A stretch of DNA of 64,000 nt from Ciona savignyi (lineage: Eukaryota; Chordata; Ascidiacea; Phlebobranchia; Cionidae), in NCBI GenBank assembly GCA_000149265.1, contig CH002721.1, forward strand, positions 637,974 through 701,973. The letters run 5' to 3'. The translations under genes were made by a program, and so were the position numbers. The first letter of the stretch is position 1, and each line of letters starts with the position of its first letter. The notes beneath the pieces were generated by a model, which saw only the letters and a program-made list of their open reading frames with translations, searched no databases and was not told the origin of the DNA. Shown in pieces: positions 1 to 13,439 of this stretch.

Positions 1-660
1 TCGAATTTTTAAATTGGTGACTAATGTACTTACATTCCACCAAATCTAAATCAGATTGAGGCAGCCGTTTAAGCGCCATGCCAAAAAAACTAGTTTTTTT
101 TAGAAAAATTACCGTTTTGGTGTTTAACGCCCCGGGGAATTCCCTGAACTCATTACCCAAAATTTTGGTTTCTGCATATCTAGAACATGTTGTTTAACAA
201 ATCACCAAGTTTCATTTTATTTGCAATATTCCTTATGGTAGATGTCGGGGCGACATGTCATGCTTGTCAAAATCAAAATTTGAGAACAAAGTCTTATTTT
301 TAGGGCATTTTCCTAGGTAATTTTTTCATTTCTTTTAAGTGTTAAATCAGTGACTAATGCACTTAGATTTTTCCAAATATGGTTGCAATTGGAGCAGGCG
401 TTCAAGCGCTATGGCCTAAAAAGCTATTTTTTTAGAAAAAATGACCGTTTTGGTTTTCTACGTCCAAGGGGAATTCCCCTAAATTTATCACCCAAAATTT
501 TGGTTTCTGCATATCTAGGCCATGTTGTCCAAGAAATCACCAAGTTTCATTGCGATTCCATTAACCCTTCTGGTAGATGTCGGGACGACATGCCATGCCT
601 GTCAAGCGTTTGACGATAAAAAAGAAAAATAAACGGACATAAACAATATGTGTCCCATTT
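1..660 (-). repeat. Satellite of ~334 bp, left block
   Basis: Two units are readable here. The recognisable core (a run like GTAGATGTCGGGACGACATG) occurs near 237 and again near 572, about 335 bp apart. The same satellite recurs in the opposite orientation at 15.5-16.8 kb, 20.9-21.5 kb and 22.5-24.3 kb. It forms the left border of the peptide-gene array. No coding potential is conserved between units. Confidence 0.8.
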
Positions 661-2076
661 TTTCAAATGTCATCTATAAGAACGGGTTATCCACTCAGGT
701 TAGAGCGTTCGTAACCTCGAAACAGCGTAAGTCGGGACCCTCGTAACCCGATGACCCCCTGTCTATAACTGTAGTGATTTTGCGGCCTCTGTAACATTTT
801 TTTGCATATTATAATAAGTTTTGTTAAAATAAGCCCTAATGCATGCGCAGCATTACCTATGCCCATCAATCTGCTATAATCCCCGCACACATACCATAAG
901 CTGCAACGCGGTCCAAATATTTTTTCAAGCGATTATCAGATACGCGTGCTGAAATACCGACAAAAATATTTGCCTGCTTGAAGCGAGGCTTCTGGCATGT
1001 ATAACGAATCAATTGAGCTGTATGTATTTTAATGCCAGTTTTAAAGCTGCAATAAAGAAACCTTTCGAGAATGAGTCTTAATAGCTGGAGAACTCAGGCC
1101 AGATTTAGTGCAACGTAAAAGCATGCCAACCAAGAACCAAATATCTTGAATCTCCACATACCTTAGCTTTTCCTATCAATCGGCTGGAAAGGCTTTGATA
1201 TCTTCCGTTTAGTATAAGCTAATATTTGATTGACACTTTATTATAAAGATAAAAGAGGTTTAATGTACACAATGAATGGGAAGTCTCTTCGAGGAGTTGG
1301 AAGGAAAATCATCAAGCGCATTAATTGGTTTTAAAACTTCCCCCTTAAATTTCTCGAAAATAAATGGGTTTCAGATATGTGCCTTGCGCAAGGCACAGAC
1401 GACTAGCAAGCGAGCATTTTTTAGTTCTGCACCCTTCGGAAGAAAGACCCAGCACTAACCCACTAAACTGTTCGGCCCGAAAACAATTATTTAATATTAC
1501 CAAAATGTGTATCATAACATCCAGTATAATTTTAAAATATTCACATTTACAATGTTCTTTATGCTGAATTGTCTGTCAGTGGTATTGATTTTAAATTGCA
1601 TTCTTACTATGAATAGACCCAGTTGATCATTCGGTGGAACGACATATCTAATGCAGAAGTATCATTACCCGGGCAATCGTCTTATTATGACCAACTACAT
1701 TTAGAGCTAATCGGTGAAACCAAGTATCCACTAGGTTAGGTTGTGCAATGATTAAGTTGCGACCCATATATATTAAACGCGACCCATATATATGGGCTAC
1801 CGATCATGGGTTCAAAACTTGACTGGATTAAAAAACGGTCAAGTACACTATGTCCCCATGTTTTCTTTTATCGTACAAATAACTGGACGTTTAAAGCAAG
1901 GTTTCAGAACTCAATATTGCAGCGAATGATATTTTATTCTAACTAATCCAGGGCATTTCCGTTGCCCGTTAACTCTATCACCTATTCAATACCCAAAACA
2001 AAGCTTTGATCAGCAATATTCAATTTGTATTGGGCAAATCAATGCGGGTACAATTATTGCTGCGTGGTGGTGAGAT

Positions 2077-2424
2077 TCACCAGTGACCCAAATGAACGTG
2101 GAAAAGATCTTGCTTTGGTGCCAAAACATCATCCTCGGCTTCCATCAATGGTGCAAGTTGAGCCAAATCTTCTACGGTCGGCATACCTTTATTCTTGGCG
2201 TCTGTAAAGAAGATTTTTATTACAAGAAAACATTTCGTCGGGATCTATATTATATATGATGGCGAGAGGAGTAAAACCACAATATACTTGATGTAGATTC
2301 CATTGTACATAGGTTGGTATCGCCCAAGAATGCACTTACCATAATATCTGTAGTGATACGCTGACACTTCTTGACCAGCGAAGCAGCAAACAAGAACAAG
2401 AACGATGAGTAGTTTGCGATCCAT
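2077..2424 (-). CDS. Secreted Tyr/Arg-rich micro-protein, array copy 1
   Basis: Two exons: 2340-2424 (ATG at 2424) and 2077-2201 (stop TGA at 2077), with a 138-bp intron that has a GTAAGT donor and a TTTACAG acceptor. The intron splits a GAC (Asp) codon after its first base. The product is 69 residues. It starts MDRKLLIVLVLVCCFAG and continues to a likely signal-peptidase site after EVSA. Then come the short core YHYRYY, an acidic stretch (MEAEDDV) and a His-rich end, HVHLGHW. An upstream in-frame TTG codon was not taken as the start, because this ATG has a good context and begins the hydrophobic segment. I do not recognise the family. The layout resembles a small secreted defence or signalling peptide with an acidic partner region, but the function is not known. 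The gene model rests on perfect splice sites conserved between copies. Confidence 0.82.
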
Positions 2425-2457
2425 CTTTGAAGTAACTATGGGAGACTGTATTGCCAA

Positions 2458-2640
2458 GTAAAGTTCTTGTCAATATATACCTTAGCTTTTCCTGTCAGTC
2501 GGCTGGAAAGGCTTTGATATCTTCCGTTCAGGATAAGCCAATATTTGATTGACATTTTATTATAAAGATAAAAGAGGTTTAATATACACAATGAATGGGA
2601 AGTCTCTTCGAGGAGTTGGAAGGAAAATCATCAAGAACAT
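2458..2640 (-). promoter_or_regulatory. TATA-containing promoter module upstream of copy 1
   Basis: On the minus strand a TATATATT box (about 2473-2480) lies some 50 bases before the ATG. Further upstream are GGAA/GATATC-like and AGATAAAAG (GATA-type) sites. The same module precedes copies 2-6. A version in which TATATA is replaced by TATGTGG lies at the other boundary of each S+R block. Factor binding is inferred from sequence only. Confidence 0.5.
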
Positions 2641-4417
2641 TGATTGGTTTTAGTAGAAAATTTTTGGAAGTTTTCAGCAACTCATATTTCTAGAGAGGAA
2701 GTATTGGAAAATTAATGAGCTAATGATTTTTTCTTCCAACTCCTTGAAGGTACTTCCAGTAGCTGTGTTCTCTTTTACCCACAACAAACTTATAGTTATA
2801 CCAGCCTATGTTGAGCGGAAGATATCAAAACAGTTCCAAGTAGACCGCGTTCAAACTGGAAGTGTCAATCACTATTATTTTTAAACCACATTTTGACTCT
2901 ACCCTATGTGTATATATATGCAACGGGTCGCTACTAACAATCGGTAAATATTTGTTCCCTTTCAATTTTGTTTCCGCGTCTCGATGGTGACAGGCATGTC
3001 CGGTCGCCATGTCATCTGCAACAACGGGTTATCCACTCAGGTTAGAGCGTTCGTAACCTCGAAATTGCCTAAGTCGGGACCGTCGTAACCCGATGACCCC
3101 CTGTCTATAACTTTAGTGATTTCTCGGCTTGTGTAACATTTTTTGCACATTATAATAAGTTTTGTTAAAATAAGCACTAATGCATGCGCAGCATTACCTA
3201 TGCCTGTCAATCGGCTATAATCCCCGCACACATACCATAAGCTGCAACGTGGTCCACATATTTTTTCAAACGATTATCAGAAACGCGTTCTGAAATACGG
3301 ACAAAAATATTTGCCTGCTTGAAGCGCGACTCCGGGCATGTATAACGAATCAGTTGAACTGTATGTATTTTAATGCCAGTTTTAAAACTGCAATAAAGAA
3401 ACCTTTTGAGAAGGAGTCTTAATAGCTCTAGAACGCAGGCCAGATTTAGTGCAACGTAAAAGCACGCCAACCAAGAATACAATATCTTGAATCTCCACAT
3501 ACCTTAGCTTTTCCTGTCAATCGGCTGGAAAGGCTTTGATATCTTCCGTTTAGTATAAGCTAATATTTGATTGACACTTTATTTTAAAGATAAAAGAGGT
3601 TTAATGTACACAATGAATGGAAAGTCTCTTCGAGGAGTTGGAAGGAAAATCATCAAGGACATTGATTGGTTTTAAAACTTCCCCCTTAAATTTCTCGAAA
3701 ATAAATGGGTTTCAGATATGTGCCTTGCGCAAGGCACAAACGACTAGCAAGCGAGCATTTTTAGTTCTGCACCCTTCGGAAGAAAGACCAAGCACTAACC
3801 CACTAAACTGTTCGGCCCGAAAACAATTATTTAATATTACCAAAATGTGTATCATAACATCCAGTATAATTTTAAAATATTCACATTTACAATGTTCTCT
3901 ATGCTGAATTGTCTGTCAGTGGTATTGTTTTTAAATTGCATTCTTACTATGAATAGATCCAGTTGATCATTCGGTGGTACGACATATCTAATGCAGAAGT
4001 ATCATTACCCGGGCAATCGTCACATTATGACCAACTACATTTAGAGCTAATCGGTGAAACCAAGTATCCACTAGGTTATGTTGTGCAATGATTAAGTTGC
4101 GACCCATATATATTAAACGCGACCCATATATATGGGCTACCGATCATGGGTTCAAAACTTGACTGGATTAAAAAAACGGTCAAGTACACTATGTCCCCAT
4201 GTTTTCTTTTATCGTACAAATAACTGGACGTTTAAAGCAAGGTTTCAGAAATCAATATTGCAGCGAATGATATTTTATTCTAACTAATCGAGGGCATTTC
4301 CGTTGCCCGTTAACTCTATCACCTATTCAATAGCCAAAACAAAGCTTTGATCAGCAATATTCAATTTGTATTGGGCAAATCAATGCGGGTACAATTATTG
4401 CTGCGTGGTGGTGAGAT

Positions 4418-4776
4418 TCACCAGTGACCCAAATGAACGTGGAAAAGATCTTGCTTTGGTGTCAAAACATCATCCTCGGCTTCCATCAATGGTGCAAGTT
4501 GAGCCGAATCTTCTACGGTCGGCATACCTTTATTCTTGGCGTCTGTAAAGAAGATTTATATAACAAGAAAACATTTCGTCAGGATCTATAATATTTATAT
4601 ATTGGCGAGAGAAGTAGACCATATAATATACTTGATGTAGATTCCATTGTACATAGGTTGGTATCGCCCAGAATGCACTTACCATAATATCTGTAATACT
4701 TGTAGTAATACGCTGACACTTCTTGACCAGCGAAGCAGCAAACAAGAACAAGAACGATGAGTAGTTTGCGATCCAT
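4418..4776 (-). CDS. Secreted Tyr/Arg-rich micro-protein, array copy 2
   Basis: Exon 1 is 4683-4776 and exon 2 is 4418-4542, with a 140-bp intron of the same phase and with the same GTAAGT donor as copy 1. The product is 72 residues. Its signal peptide is identical to that of copy 1, but the core is longer: YYYKYYRYY instead of YHYRYY. Exon 2 has a single-residue change (VLTPKQ against VLAPKQ in copy 1). The three-codon length difference in the core is the main change between copies. The gene is intact, and its promoter module lies at about 4810-4985. Function unknown. Confidence 0.82.
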
Positions 4777-6267
4777 CTTTGAAGTAACTATGGGAGACTG
4801 TATTGCCAAGTAAAGTTCTTGTCAATATATACCTTAGCTTTTCCTGTCAGTCGGCTGGAAAGGCTTTGATATCTTCCGTTCAGGATAAGCCAATATTTGA
4901 TTGACATTTTATTATAAAGATAAAAGAGGTTTAATGTACACAATGAATGGGAAGTCTCTTCGAGGAGTTGGAAGGAAAATCATCAAGCCCATTGATTGGT
5001 TTTAGTAAAAAATATTTGAAACTTTCAGCTACTCATATAACATCCAGTATCATTTTAAAATATTTACATTCACAATGTTCTCTATGCTGAATTGTCTGTC
5101 AGTTGTATTGTTTTTAAATCACATTCTTACTATGAATTGATTTAGTTGATTCGGTAGTTCGACATATCTAATGCAGAAGTATCGTTACCCGGGTAATCGT
5201 CACCTTGGGACCGACTACATTTAGAGCTAATCGGTGAAACCAAATATCCACTAGGTTAGAAAATATTTGGAAGTTTTCAGCAACTCATATTTCTAGAGAG
5301 GAAGTTTTGGAACTTATTAATGAGCTTATGATTTTTCCTTCCAACTCCTTGAAGGTACTTCCAGTAGCTATGTTCTCTTTTACCCACAACAAACTTTTAG
5401 ATATATCAGCCTATGTTGAGCGGAAGATATCAAAACAGTTCCAAGTAGACCGCGTTCAAACTGGAAGTGTCAATCACTATTATTTTTAAACCACATTTGA
5501 CTCTACCCTATGTGTATATATATGCAAGCGGGTCGCTACTAACAATCGGTATATATTTGTTCTCTTTAAATTTATGTCCGGTCGCCATGTCATCTGCAAC
5601 AAGCGGGTTATCCACTCAGGTTAGGCCGTTCGTAACCTCGACAACAGCGTCGGGACCGTCGGTAACCCGAGAGACCCCCTGGTATATACCTGTAGTGATT
5701 TCGTGGCTTCTGTAACATTATTTTGCATATTATAATAAGTTTTGTTAAAATAAGCACTAATGCATGCGCAGCATTACCTATGCCCATCAATCGGCTATAA
5801 TTCCCGCACACATACCATAAGCTGCAACGCGGTCCACATATTTTTTCAAGCGATTATCAGATACGCGTGCTGAAATACGGACAAAAATATTTGCCTGCTT
5901 GAAGCGAGGCTTCTGGCATGTATAACGAATCAATTGAGCTGTATGTATTTTAATGCCAGTTTTAAAGCTGCAATAAAGAAACCTTTCGAGAATGAGTCTT
6001 AATAGCTGGAGAACTCAGGCCAGATTTAGTGCAAGGTATAAGCACGCTAACCAAGAACCAAATATATTGAATCTCCACATACCTTAGCTTTTCCTATCAA
6101 TCGGCTGGAAAGGCTTTGATATCTTCCGTTTAGTATAAGCTAATATTTGATTGACACATTATTATAAAGATAAAAGAGGTTTAATGTACACAATGAATGG
6201 GAAGTCTCTTCGAGGAGTTGGAAGGAAAATCATCAAGCGCATTAATTGGTTTTAAAACTTCCCCCTA

Positions 6268-6367
6268 NNNNNNNNNNNNNNNNNNNNNNNNNNNNNNNNN
6301 NNNNNNNNNNNNNNNNNNNNNNNNNNNNNNNNNNNNNNNNNNNNNNNNNNNNNNNNNNNNNNNNNNN
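6268..6367. other. 100-N assembly gap inside the array
   Basis: The run is exactly 100 N, probably a placeholder of unknown true length. Compared with copy 2, roughly 0.8 kb of 3'-flank sequence plus exon 2 of copy 3 is missing here. The number of peptide genes could therefore be underestimated. Confidence 0.95.
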
Positions 6368-6481
6368 AAACATTTCGTCAGGATCTATAATATTTATATA
6401 TTGGCGAGAGAAGTAGACCATATAATATACTTGATGTAGATTCCATTGTACATAGGTTGGTATCGCCCAGAATGCACTTAC

Positions 6482-6575
6482 CATAATATCTGTAATACTT
6501 GTAGTAATACGCTGACACTTCTTGACCAGCGAAGCAGCAAACAAGAACAAGAACGATGAGTAGTTTGCGATCCAT
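6482..6575 (-). CDS. Secreted Tyr/Arg-rich micro-protein, array copy 3 (exon 1 only)
   Basis: Exon 1 is intact from the ATG at 6575 to a GTAAGT donor after 6482. It encodes the same 31 residues as copy 2, with core YYYKYYRYY, and ends in phase 1. Exon 2 would fall in the N gap at 6268-6367, so the gene is incomplete because of the assembly and not visibly broken. Sequence around exon 1 is nearly identical to copy 2, which suggests a recent duplication, gene conversion or an assembly repeat. Confidence 0.75.
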
Positions 6576-8544
6576 CTTTGAAGTAACTATGGGAGACTGT
6601 ATTGCCAACTAAAGTTCTTGTCAATATATACCTTAGCTTTTCCTGTCAGTCGGCTGGAAAGGCTCTGATATCTTCCGTTCAGGATAAGCCAATATTTGAT
6701 TGACATTTTATTATAAAGATAGAAGAGGTTTAATATACACAATGAATGGGAAGTCTCTTCGAGGAGTTGGAAGGAAAATCATCAAGAACATTGATTGGTT
6801 TTAGTAGAAAATGTTTGGAAGTTTTCAGCAACTCATATTTCTAGAGAGGAAGTTTTGGAAATTTAATGAGCTTATGATTTTTCCTTCCAACTCCTTGAAG
6901 GCATTTCCTTTAGCTTGTGTCCTCTTTTACCCGCAACAAAGTTTTAGCTATATCAGCCTATGTTGAGCGGAAGTTATCAAAATAGTTTCAATTCGACAGC
7001 GTCCAAACTGGAAGTGTCAATCACTATTTTTTAAACCACATTTTGACTCTACCCTATGTGTATATATATGCAAGCGGGTCGCTAACAACAATCGGTAAAT
7101 ATTTGTTCCCTTTGAATTTATGTCCGGTCGCCATGTCATCTGCAACAACGGGTTATCCACTCAGGTTAGAGCGTTCGTAACCTCGAAACAGCGTAAGTCG
7201 GGACCGTCGTAACCCGATGACCCCCTGTCTATAACTGTAGTGATTTTGCGGCCTGGGTAACATTTTTTTGCATATTATAATAAGTTTTGTTAAAATAAGC
7301 CCTAATGCATGCGCAGCATTTCCTATGCCCATCAATCGGCTATAATCCCCGCACACATAACATAAGCTGCAACGCGGTCCACATATTTTTTCAAACGATT
7401 ATCAGAAACGCGTGCTGAAATACGGACAAAAATATTTGCCTGCTTGAAGCGAAGCTTCTGGCATGTATAACGAATCAGTTGAACTGTATGTATTTTAATG
7501 CCAGTTTTAAAGCTGCAATAAAGAAACCTTTCGAGAAGGAGTCTTAATAGCTGGAGAACTCAGGCCAGATTTAGTGCAAGGTATAAGCACGCTAACCAAG
7601 AATAAAATATCTTGAATCTCCACATAGCTTAGCTTTTCCTATTAATCGCCTGGAAAGGCTTTGATATCTTCCGTTCAGGATAAGCCAATATTTGATTGAC
7701 ACTTTATTATAAAGATAAAAGAGGTTTAATGTACACAATGAATGGGAAGTCTCTTCGAGAGTTGGAAGGAAAATCATCAAGCACATTAATTGGTTTTAAA
7801 ACTTCCCCCTTAAATTTTCTCGAAAATTAAATGGGTTTCAGATATGTGCCTTGCGCAAGGCCACAGACGACTAGCAAGCGAGCATTTTTTAGTTCTGCAC
7901 CCTTCGGAAGAAAGACCAAGCACTAACCCACTAAACTGTTCGGCCCGAAAACAATTATTTAATATTACCAAAATGTGTATCATAACATCCAGTATAATTT
8001 TAAAATATTCACATTTACAATGTTCTCTATGCTGAATTGTCTGTCAGTGGTATTGTTTTTAAATTGCATTCTTACTATGAATAGATCCAGTTGATCATTC
8101 GGTGGAACGACATATCTAATGCAGAAGTATCATTACCCGGACAATCGTCACATTATGACCAACTACATTTAGAGCTAATCGGTGAAACCAAGTATCCACT
8201 AGGTTAGGTTGTGCAATGATTAAGTTGCGACCCATATATATTAAACGCGACCCATATATATGGGCTACCGATCATGGGTTTAAAACTTGACTGGATTAAA
8301 AAACGGTCAAGTACACTATGTCCCCATGTTTTCTTTTATCGTACAAATAACTGGACGTTTAAAGCAAGGTTTCAGAAATAAATATTGCAGCGAATGATAT
8401 TTTATTCTAACTAATCGAGGGCATTTCCGTTGCCCGTTAACTCTATCACCTATTCAATAGCCAAAACAAAGCTTTGATCAGCAATATTCAATTTGTATTG
8501 GGCAAATCAATGCGGGTACAATTATTGCTGCGTGGTGGTGAGAT

Positions 8545-8891
8545 TCACCAGTGACCCAAATGAACGTGGAAAAGATCTTGCTTTGGTGTCAAAACATCAT
8601 CCTTGGCTTCCATCAATGGTGCAAGTTGAGCCGAATCTTCTACGGTCGGCATACCTTTATTCTTGGCGTCTGTAAAGAAGATTTATATAACAAGAAAACA
8701 TTTCGTCAGGATCTATATTATATATGATGGCGAGAGGAGTAAAACCACAATATACTTGATGTAGATTCCATTGTACATAGGTTGGTATCGCCCAGAATGC
8801 ACTTACCATAATATCTGTAGTGATACGCTGACACTTCTTGACCAGCGAAGCAGAAAACAAGAACAAGAACGATGAGTAGTTTGCGATCCAT
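8545..8891 (-). CDS. Secreted Tyr/Arg-rich micro-protein, array copy 4
   Basis: Exon 1 is 8807-8891 and exon 2 is 8545-8669, with a 137-bp intron of phase 1 splitting an Asp codon. The product is 69 residues. The core is the short YHYRYY form, as in copy 1. The signal peptide differs by one residue (CFCFAG-type in place of CCFAG), and exon 2 carries a change in the acidic run (EAKDDV in place of EAEDDV). Splice sites and stop are intact. Its promoter module occupies about 8925-9105. Function unknown. Confidence 0.82.
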
Positions 8892-11887
8892 CTTTGAAGT
8901 AACTATGGGAGACTGTATTGCCAAGTAAAGTTCTTGTCAATATATACCTTAGCTTTTCCTGTCAGTCGGCTGGAAAGGCTTTGACATCTTCCGTTCAGGA
9001 TAAGCCAATATTTGATTGACATTTTATTATAAAGATAAAAGAGGTTTAATGTACACAATGAATGGGAAGTCTCTTCAAGGAGTTGGAAGGAAAATCATCA
9101 AGAACATTGATTGGTTTTAGTAGAAAATTTTTGGAAGTTTTCAGCAACTCATATTTCTAGAGAGGAAGTATTGGAAAATTAATGAGCTAATGATTTTTTC
9201 TTCCAACTCCTTGAAGGTATTTCCTTTAGCTTGTGTCCTCTTTTACCCACAACAAAGTTTTAGCTATACCAGCCTATGTTGAGCGGAAGATATCAAAACA
9301 GTTCCAAGTAGACCGCGTTCAAACTGGAAGTGTCAATCACTATTATTTTTAAACCACATTTTGACTCTACCCTATGTGTATATATATGCAAGCAGGTCGC
9401 TACCAACAATCGGTAAATATTTGTTCCCTTTCAATTTTATTTTCGCGTCTCGATGATGACAGTCATGTCCGGTCGCCATGTCATCTATAAGAACGGGTTA
9501 TCCACTCAGGTTAGAGCGTTTGTAACCTCGAAATTGCCTAAGTCGGGACCGTCGTAACCCGATGACCCCCTGTCTATAACTGTAGTGATTTCGCGGCTTG
9601 TGTAACATTTTTTGCACATTATAATAAGTTTTGTTAAAATAAGTAGGCTACTAATGCATGCGCAGCATTACCTATGCCTCTCAATGGGCTATAATCCCCG
9701 CACACACACCATAAGCTGCAACGCGGTCCACATATTTTTTCAAACGATTATCAGAAACGCGTTCTGAAATACGGACAAAAATATTTTCCTGCTTGAAGCG
9801 AAGCTTCTGGCATGTATAACGAATCAGTTGAACTGTATGTATTTTAATGCCAGTTTTAAAACTGCAATAAAGAAACCTTTTGAGAAGGAGTCTTAATAGC
9901 TGTATAACGCAGGCCAGATTTAGTGCAACGTTAAAGCACGCCAACCAAGAATAAAATATCTTGAATCTCCACATACCTTAGCTTTTCCTGTCAATCGGCT
10001 GGAAAGGCTTTGATATATATCTTCCGTTTAGTATAAGCTAATATTTGATTGACACTTTATTATAAAGATAAAAGAGGTTTAATGTACACAATGTATGGGA
10101 AGTCTCTTCGAGGAGTTGGAAGGAAAATCATCAAGAACATTGATTGGTTTTAGTAGAAAATTTTTGGAAGTTTTCAGCAACTCATATTTCTAGAGAGGAA
10201 GTTTTGGAAATTTAATGAGCTTATGATTTTTCCTTCCAACTCCTTGAAGGCATTTCCTTTAGCTTGTGTCCTCTTTTACCCTCAACAAAGTTTTAGCTAT
10301 ATCAGCCTATGTTGAGCGGAAGATATCAAAACAGTTCCAAGTAGACCGCGTTCAAACTGGAAGTGTCAATCACTATTATTTTTAAACCACATTTTGACTC
10401 TACCCTATGTGTATATATATGCAAGCGGGTCGCTACTAACAATCGGTATATATTTGTTCCCTTTAAATTTATGTCCGGTCGCCATGTCATCTGCAACAAC
10501 GGGTTATCCACTCAGGTTAGGCCGTTCGTAACCTCGAAACAGCGTCGGGATCGTCGTAACCCGAGGACCCCTGTATATAACTGTAGTGATTTCGCGGCTT
10601 CTGTAACATTTTTTGCACATTATAATAAGTTTTGTTAAAATAAGCACTAATGCTTGCGCAGCATTACCTATGCCTGTCAATCTGCTATAATCCCCGCACA
10701 CATACCATAATCGGCAACGCGGTCCACATATTTTTTCAAACGATTATCAGAAACGCGTTCTGAAATACGGACAAAATATTTGCCTGCTTGAAGCGAAGCT
10801 TCTGGCATGTATAACGAATCAGTTGAACTGTATGTATTTTAATGTCAGTTTTAAAGCTGCAATAAAGAAACCTTTTGAGAAGGATTCTTAATAGCTGGAG
10901 AACTAAGGCAGATTTAGTGCAAGGTATAAGCACGCCAACCAAGAATAAAATATCTTGAATCTCCACATACCTTAGCTTTTCCTATCAATCGGCTGGAACA
11001 GGGCTTTGATATCTTCCGTTTAGTATAAGCTAATATTTGATTGACACTTTATTATAAAGATAAAAGAGGTTTAATGTACACAATGAATGGGAAGTCTCTT
11101 CGAGGAGTTGGAAGGAAAATCATCAAGCGCATTAATTGGTTTTAAAACTTCCCCCTTAAATTTCTCGAAAATAAATGGGTTTCAGATATGTGCCTTGCGC
11201 AAGGCACAGACGACTAGCAAGCGAGCATTTTTTAGTTCTGCACCCTTCGGAAGAAAGACCAAGCACTAACCCACTAAACTGTTCGGCCCGAAAACAATTA
11301 TTTAATATTACCAAAATGTGTATCATAACATCCAGTATAATTTTAAAATATTTACAGTTACAGTGTTCTTTATGCTGAATTGTCTGTCAGTGGTATTGTT
11401 TTTAAATTGAATTCTTACTATAATTAGATCCAGTTGATCATTCGGTGGAACGACATATCTAATGCAGAAGTATCATTACCCGGGCAATCGTCACATTATG
11501 ACCAACTACATTTAGAGCTAATCGGTGAAACCAAGTATCCACTAGGTTAGGTTGTGCAATGATTAAGTTGCGACCCATATATATTAAACGAGACCCATAT
11601 ATATGGGCTACCGATCATGGGTTCAAAACTTGACTGGATTAAAAAACGGTCAAGTACACTATGTCCCCATGTTTTCTTTTATCGTACAAATAACTGGACG
11701 TTTAAAGTAAAGTTTCAGAACTCAATATTGCAGCGAATGATATTTTATTCTAACTAATCGAGGACATTTCCGTTGCCCGTTAACTCTATCACCTATTCAA
11801 TACCCAAAACAAAGCTTTGATCAGCAGTATTCAATTTGTATTGGGCAAATCAATGCGGGTACAATTATTGCTGCGTGGTGGTGCGGT

Positions 11888-12239
11888 TCACCAGTAATGA
11901 ATGTGGATAAAATCTTGCTTTGGTTTCAAAACATCATCCTCGGCTTCCATCAATGGTGCAAGTTGAGCCAAATCCTCTACGGTTGGCATACCTTTATTCT
12001 TGGCGTCTGTAAAGATGATTTATATAACAAGAAAACATTTCGTCAGGATCTATAATATTTATACATTGGCGAGAGTTGTAAAACCACAATATACTTGATG
12101 TAGATTCCATTGTACATAGGTTGGTATCGCCCAGAATGCACTTACCATAATATCTGTAATGCCTGTAGTAATACGCTGACACTTCTTGACCAGCGAAGCA
12201 GAAAACAAGAACAAGAACGATAAGTAGTTTGCGATCCAT
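11888..12239 (-). CDS. Secreted Tyr/Arg-rich micro-protein, array copy 5
   Basis: Exon 1 is 12146-12239 and exon 2 is 11888-12006, with a 139-bp intron of phase 1. The product is 70 residues with core YYYRHYRYY. Exon 2 is 6 bp shorter than in the other copies because of an in-frame deletion near the C terminus. The tail therefore reads HIHYW in place of HVHLGHW, and the final Trp and TGA are kept. The reading frame survives both this deletion and the core-length changes, which supports the gene being translated. The promoter module lies at about 12273-12450. Confidence 0.8.
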
Positions 12240-13439
12240 CTTTGAAGTAACTATGGGAGACTGTATTGCCAAGTAAAGTTCTTGTCAATATATACCTTAG
12301 CTTTTCCTGTCAGTCGGCTGGAAAGGCTTTGATATCTTCCGTTTAGTATAAGCTAATATTTGATTGACACTTTGTTATAAAGATAAAAGAGGTTTAATGT
12401 ACACAATGAATGGGAAGTCTCTTCGAGGAGTTGGAAGGAAAATCATCAAGAACATTGATTGGTTTTAGTAGAAACTTTTTGGAAGTTTTCAGCAACTCAT
12501 ATTTCTAGAGAGGAAGTTTTGGAAATTTAATGAGCTTATGATTTTTCCTTCCAACTCCTTGAAGGCATTTCCTTTAGCTTGTGTCCTCTTTTACCCACAA
12601 CAAAGTTTTAGCTATATCAGCCTATGTTGAGCGGAAGATATCAAAACAGTTCCAAGTAGACCGCGTTCAAACTGGAAGTGTCAATCACTATTATTTTTAA
12701 ACCACATTTTGACTCTACCCTATGTGTATATATATGCAAGCGGGTCGCTACTAACAATCAGTATATATTTGTTCCCTTTAAATTTATGTCCGGTCGCCAT
12801 GTCATCTGCAAAAACGGGTTATCCACTCAGGTTAGAGCGTTCGTAACCTCGAAACAACGTCGGGACCGTCGTAACCCGATGACCCCCTGTGTATAACTGT
12901 AGTGATTTCGCGGCTTGTGTAACATTTTTTGCGTATTATATTAAGTTTTGTTAAAATAAGCCCTAATGCATGCGCAGCATTACCTATGCCTGTCAATCGG
13001 CTATAATTCCCGCACACATAACATAAGCGGCAACGCGGTCCACATATTTTTTCAAACGATTATCAGAAACGCGTTCTGAAATACCGACAAAAATATTTGC
13101 CTGCTTGAAGCGAAGCTTCTGGCATGTATAACGAATCAGTTGAACTGTATGTATTTTAATGTCAGTTTTAAAGCTGCAATAAAGAAACCTGTCGAGAAGG
13201 ATTCTTAATAGCTGGAGAACTCGGGCCAGATTTAGTGCAAGGTATAAGCACGCCAACCAAGAATAAAATATCTTGAATCCCCACATACCTTAGCTTTTCC
13301 TGTCAATCGGCTGGAAAGGCTTTGATATCTTCCGTTTAGTATAAGCCAATATTTGATTGACACTTTATTATAAAGATAGAAGAGGTTTAATGTACACAAT
13401 GAATGGGAAGTCTCTTCGAGGAGTTGGAAGAAAAATCAA

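Noticed and set aside
1276..1567. Plus-strand frames starting MGSLFEELEGKSS and MGFRYVP, repeated through the array
   Set aside because: They lie in the promoter-like module and 3' flank, differ in frame between copies and run antisense to the peptide genes. Chance frames in a repeat.
2025..2207. Plus-strand frame MYWANQCGYNYCC repeated at 4366 and 8493
   Set aside because: It is the antisense strand of peptide-gene exon 2 and its 3' flank; the sense strand has the supported splice sites and stop.
3207..3500. A 97-codon minus-strand frame starting MWRFKI, repeated at 9681-9974 and 12993-13286
   Set aside because: Other R-block copies (for example near 700-1160 and 10736-10966) carry stops or frameshifts, and most differences between the open copies change the amino acid. 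There is no sign of coding constraint.
5467..5715. Repeated frames beginning MSITIIFKPH in S blocks (also 10363, 12678)
   Set aside because: Length and sequence diverge by frameshifts between near-identical DNA copies, so they are not conserved as protein.
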